Shown one piece after another: positions 59,621 through 64,000 of a stretch of DNA of 64,000 nucleotides. The stretch is from Quillaja saponaria (taxonomy: Eukaryota > Streptophyta > Magnoliopsida > Fabales > Quillajaceae): the NCBI GenBank assembly GCA_029379385.1, contig CM055606.1:14905142-14969141 (forward strand). The letters are read 5' to 3'. The position numbers and the translations under genes are program-made. The notes under the pieces were generated by a model. The model did no database searches. It was not told where the DNA came from and saw only the letters and a program-made list of their open reading frames with translations. The first letter of the stretch is position 1, and every line of letters starts with the position of its first letter.

Positions 59621-59943
59621 TTCTGCAAACGAAGAGGGTGCAACTTCGCTGAGGAAGTTGTTATGATAATGTAGAAATAAGTACTATTAAGTAGCAGATG
59701 GAGGAAACTCGTGTGTTTCTTTCTTGATGCTAAGCTATTGTTGAAAGTACTGAAAATGATCTAGGTTAAAAGTTTCCCTAAATAATTGAAGAGCCTTAAT
59801 CTCTGGAATCACATATCATATTTTTATTTTTATTTTTCAGTTTTAATTATTAAGTATTTGATAAGAAAAATTTCTACAAGCCTACAAAAATTTCCTCGGA
59901 GTTGCTGGAAGTTGACAATTCAATTACGAGTTCAGAACTAGCT

Positions 59944-60355
59944 GGCTTTTTTTTTTTCAATTGGAAGGGGAAGAAAAAAATAACAAGACTAAGAACTAAC
60001 TAGAAATAACTACTCTATGTTGTCACGCAACACCTACATTATCAGCTTCATAAACAAGACGGAGAAAAGAAGACACTTTCAACCATTCAAGCTCACTACC
60101 ATGGCTATCCAAGTCAAGTTCGCCAAGCAATCAACCACTTTATTGCCCTCTAAATGAATATTATTTAATTTGACCTCCCAATCCTTACCCAGGAGACGAC
60201 GATTGTCATAACATTTAGTTGACAATCCTCCATTTTTACCATGTTCAGTACCACTTGAGAGTCCACTTCAACCATCAGCTTCCGAAACCCTCTATTCTAA
60301 GCAATTAGAAGTCCTAGCCTCAGGGTTCATAACTTGACTTTTATGGAACAACACG
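59944..60355 (-). mobile_element. 5'-truncated LINE (non-LTR retrotransposon) remnant, RNase H end
   Basis: The minus strand encodes, with frameshifts, a plant-type RNase H domain: VEVDSQVVLNMVK, then CYDNRRLLGKDWEVKLNNIH and LEGNKVVDCLANL, the pattern of the RVT_3 domain at the end of plant L1-type elements. A T run at about 59948-59959 on the plus strand is the poly-A tail of the element. Only the last 0.4 kb survives, as expected of 5'-truncated LINE insertion, and it sits inside PNP repeat unit C: the sequence following at about 60360 again resembles the unit's end. Confidence 0.75.
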
Positions 60356-61007
60356 CAGATTTTTAGTAAATGTTAAATGTAGTAAAATTTTGGTAAATAA
60401 GACATTGAGTTAATCAATTTCACTATTTGACATTAAAAAAAAAAGTTTGTCTAATTTGAATAGCAATGAATATAAATATTAGAATTTCATCAAATAATTG
60501 AGAGAGCCTCATTTTAGGTTCAAAACCTCACAAATTATTGACATATGGCACTTAACTAGTAAATTGTCAATGAGTATAACGAATATTTGCAATCTGCCAG
60601 TAAATCTTCCTAATTTGGGTGATTATTTCAAATAATTATTCATAAAATGTATTTTTTTTTCCCCCACAAATTAGCCATTTTTATTTAGAATTAACACATA
60701 ACAACTTCAAGTTTATTTTTTACATATTATTCCTATGTACACTTGACACGTAAATTCTACAATTTACTTACAATTTTAGGATATTAATTAATTTCATGAC
60801 TCAGTAAAAATGAATTTCTCCTTAACATAGATATGGCTAGAGTAACCACTACTACCCCTCAAACCTAAAAGTGGGATTAAAGAAAATATTAACTATATAA
60901 TTATGTTTATCATAAAAAAAAAATATCCACTGTAAGCTCATATAATTGCACGAAAAGTTTTCCTCTATTTTGTAAGTATAGATATATATTGTAGTAATAG
61001 ACTAAGA

Positions 61008-61401
61008 GCCAGTTTGGTTTAGCATTTGAAAATTAGTGTTTTGGATAATTGGTTTTGCTAGTAGAGATTATGGAAGAATTGATTTAGCATAATTTGATTT
61101 GTATTTGATTAGTTATGCAAAAAAGTGATTTTGAATTATAAAAATATTACAAAATAAAAATTGGAGAATTATTGTCAATATATATATATATATATAAATA
61201 TATAAACAACATTTTCTATTTTGCTAAAAGTGTGTTATGAAAAAACTATATATGAGTAGCTTCTAAAAATTGGGTTAAAACTGTGTTGGACGTTTGATCA
61301 AAAATGATTTGCAGTTTTAATCAAACATACTATTATACAAGCTAAAAGTGATTTTCAGCTCTAAACGCCAAAACATATTCCAAACACAAAACCAAACTGA
61401 C
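61008..61401. mobile_element. hAT-like MITE, about 394 bases
   Basis: The left end GCCAGTTTGGTTTAGC and the reverse complement of the right end GTCAGTTTGGTTTTG are terminal inverted repeats. They are flanked by ACTAAGA (61001-61007) and ACTAAGT (61402-61408), a probable target duplication. The interior has a (TA)n run and no ORF. The TTTGG-rich ends and the size are typical of hAT-type MITEs in plants. Confidence 0.75.
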
Positions 61402-61833
61402 ACTAAGTATGAAATATTCAACATTTGTAAGATTGTATTATTATTCATATACAGCTAATTTTTAGATGTGACATTTTGTAAGATCGTATTATTATCTATA
61501 TACAGCTAATTTTTAGATGTGACATTTTTTTTCTCTTTAAGTCACCAAATTCTAGCCAATAAACAAGTAGTGTAATATCTCATATGACCCCATTGAAAGT
61601 CCATCAAAGATAAAAGAAATAAAAAAAAAATTCCTTGAATATAAAATACTTAATGGAAAATTAATTTGATGCTTATATAATAGTTTAAGTATATATAAGG
61701 AGTTTTTAACCCAAAATATAAAAAATAAAAAACATACATATAAGGAGTTAATTGCTTCTATTATATGCATGGAGAGAGTACTTAAACACATTCTTTACAT
61801 AACACCAAAGATAACATGTTATTAGGTGTGAAT

Positions 61834-62645
61834 ATGAAGGTTCTTATAATTATAATTCTGGTTAGCCTTGCATCCTCTTCCGCCTCCACCTCTTATGATC
61901 AAAAACCTTTTATATTCGAAACATGAATTCTTAATCAAAAGTTTATCAAGTAATTTCTAATTCAACTAACAAAGACATCGAGCTAAGAATCAAACATAGT
62001 GGTGGGTTTTTACCCTCTTACCCATAGAGTGTTCTCTTCTGTTGAGTAATTTTTTTTAAAAAATTCATAATTCGCAGTAAATTGACTTTTACAGACACAG
62101 TCTAGAACTAAAAGCAATAATTAATCTAACGTTACCGTTAATTTTGTTTTTGTTTTAATGACAAATATACATTTTAATATGTAGCCTCGGCATGCTATGG
62201 ATATAGAAATGAAGGTGTGGTTATAGGTGCAGCAAGCGATAGGATATAGAACAAGAGTGAAGCATGTGGGAATATTACAGGGTTGAATGTATTGGAGGCA
62301 CAAACCAGCTTGCACCATATCCTTGTAGAAATGGTAGTGTTATGGTTGAAATTGTTGATCATTGTCAGGGAAGTTACTGTGGAACTATCAATCTTTCTCA
62401 ACAGGCTTTTGCTTTGATTGCTGATCCAAGTGCAGGAAGAGTCAAGGTCTCCTATAAAGAGTAAGTCCTAATTCCCAAACCACCCACCCCCCCCCCCCCC
62501 CCCAAAAAAAAAAAGTATAGAGATTAATTTTTTAGAATTTGAATAAATATATATGAAAATAACCAATAATATTTCCACTGTTATACATTAATGGTGATGA
62601 ATTTGCAGGTGTAATCATACTGAAAAGCTTGAGAAACCTTACTAA
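61834..62645 (+). pseudogene. Divergent EG45/PNP-like copy D, nonsense and frameshift
   Basis: A possible exon 1 at 61834 encodes a signal-peptide-like MKVLIIIILVSLASSSAST, but the conserved GTATFYTPPYV end is absent and a stop follows. Exon 2 (62185-62460) encodes SACYGYRNEGVVIGAASDRI, then TAG (62247-62249) where the family has Trp. A one-base loss at about 62265-62275 shifts the frame, after which YRVECIGGTNQLAPYPCRNG, VEIVDHCQGSYCGTINLSQQ and AFALIADPSAGRVKVSYKE continue. A third exon at 62609-62645 would add a short tail ending KPY. Divergence from A-C is much higher than among them, so D is an older paralogue that has also decayed. Confidence 0.82.
62487..62503 (+). repeat. Poly-C followed by poly-A in PNP copy D intron 2
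   Basis: A run of 17 C followed by 11 A lies just after the exon 2 donor. Simple sequence with high mutation and sequencing error rates. Confidence 0.95.
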
Positions 62646-64000
62646 AGGTAATGCCAAATTCCACATATGTCTCTAGGGAGTTGGTTTCCCTAAAATTGTT
62701 GTAAAACCTTAATTTCTGTATTATCCAGTTGCACCCGAAAACAATTGTTCGAAATAAAATTAAGATCGTGATAAAAGATAATTAAAGTTTATGTTTGAAA
62801 CGGGTGTACTAAATCTAAATTAAACCAATCTATTAACACACGAATTGAGTTCACCATAAATGTGGTTAATTTATAGGTTAGTTTATAATGTTTTATACAA
62901 AGGACAAAAACTGTATAAAACAATATTTGATTAAGATCAACATGTTCCAAAATTGTTCAATTAAATTAATCATTATACTTTTAGCTATTTTAACAAGATT
63001 AAGTCCTTCACTCTCTTGTCAAATTGAAAATGGAATTTTCCCTAACTAAATTACTACTCCTACTAATTACCAAAAAAAAAAAAAAAAATCACTACTCTTA
63101 CAGACAAATTGAATGATCTAAGTAAGGTCCAAGATAAATTGAACAAAGTCAAAAGTTATATTGATCTAATTGAATAATTTTAAAAAACACCTAAATTGAA
63201 AAACCAGTAAAAGTACAGAAATCATAAGTTTAATATTTCATTCTATAAACCTCATTCATCTTTCTAATTAGGTTTAAATTGAACTTGAAATATCTAAGCT
63301 AGAAGTCACATGATGTATTATTTACATTAACCATAGTCACATTATAATGGGATTTTCTCAATTTAGCTATCAATAATCAATAATATTACAAATTCAAATA
63401 TCTACACATAAGGTGAAACAAACAAATCACAAATAATGAGAAAATTAACTACATATCTGTAGATTGTGAGATTTAAAAGGGGTTCTATCACATTGGGTGT
63501 GAGCCTAATCTCGTTCAAGGTTTGTAGTTACCTCTTTCTACAAGTATTTTCCTGCATGCTTGAACTCTTGACATTACAGAGGCCTCTCAACTTTTGAGTT
63601 GAAACGTGCCTTGTCACTTAAATCACACATTGTTAGGAGTAAAGAATGATTCTTTTCTATTTGTTGAATGTGCATGTACGTATGAATTGCATCAACAACA
63701 TTGAATCATATTAATTATTTTTTATTTTTTATGGAAGCTTCTTCGCCTACTTATCAAATTTGACCTTTCAATTGTCCTTCCACAATTCGGTGACAAAGAC
63801 TCCATCTCACATTAATTTACATAAATTCATACAACCTTTAAATTAACAAGTTGGTCTTAGTTACTTTCCTCCAATTGTGATTACGAATCATACCATCACA
63901 AGGCTGGCCGGCACCACCAAGTGGCTACTGAACGGTGTTAGGTTGATCCTTAGGGTCCAATTAGTTCCCATTTTCCATTATACATGTAATATAATTTAGG
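62646..64000. other. Intergenic right flank with SINE-like fragment
   Basis: AT-rich and without ORFs of note, apart from the SINE-like fragment listed separately. No further PNP unit is visible before the window ends. Confidence 0.5.
63495..63636 (-). mobile_element. tRNA-derived SINE-like fragment, second copy
   Basis: On the minus strand GTGATTTAAGTGACAAGG (box-A-like), GGCCTCTGTAATGTCA, AGAGTTCAAGCATGC (box-B-like) and GATTAGGCTCACAC follow in the order seen at 18921-19030. Compared with that copy it holds about 45 additional bases between the box-B-like segment and the GATTAGGCTCAC motif. Confidence 0.5.

Noticed and set aside
1..64000. CRISPR arrays, prokaryotic operons, phage or plasmid origins
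   Set aside because: The window is plant nuclear sequence; no regular spacer arrays or bacterial gene layout.

Overview
The window is plant nuclear DNA. Genes are split by AT-rich GT-AG introns, chloroplast- and secretion-targeted proteins are present, intergenic space is long and AT-rich, and TE debris is common. The families (SCY2, group III CNGC, class II TPS, ATL RING-H2, EG45/PNP-like) and exon layouts point to a eudicot; I cannot name the species. All gene assignments rest on reading the translation and on knowledge of the families, not on a database search.

Layout. 0-3.3 kb (+): 3' part of the plastid SecY2 translocase gene SCY2, with two single-base frameshifts. 4.1-11.8 kb (-): a complete 7-exon cyclic-nucleotide-gated channel gene (CNGC14/17 type) with one frameshift near the C-terminus. 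13.7-16.8 kb (-): an intact 3-exon class II trehalose-phosphate synthase-like gene (TPS11 type). 17-27 kb: gene-poor, with small tandem and inverted repeats, a tRNA-derived SINE-like fragment and a MITE-like block. 27.1-30.6 kb (-): a small 4-exon gene for a plastid-targeted one-helix (HLIP-type) protein. 31.5-41.9 kb (-): three intronless genes for six-pass membrane proteins of one plant family, the last two separated by a multi-kb AT-rich repeat array that a different element has invaded. 46.8-47.3 kb (-): an intronless ATL56-like RING-H2 E3 ligase gene. 47.75-49.2 kb: a second locus of the same AT-rich repeat family, containing a degenerate CCCTAA-rich minisatellite. 50.3-62.6 kb (+): a tandem cluster of EG45-like/plant natriuretic peptide-like (PNP) genes: copy A intact, copy B with a one-base frameshift in the signal peptide, copy C truncated and split by an insertion, copy D divergent with a stop and a frameshift.

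There is no operon-like cooperation. The genes are housekeeping or signalling units (thylakoid protein insertion, ion channel, sugar-phosphate signalling, ubiquitination, apoplastic peptide) that happen to be neighbours. The informative parts are (1) the PNP cluster, which shows duplication followed by stepwise decay; (2) the AT-rich repeat family, which appears to have generated a telomere-like minisatellite from an internal motif; and (3) several single-base indels in otherwise conserved genes, which probably reflect residual assembly errors but could be real lesions. I found no convincing new molecular system.
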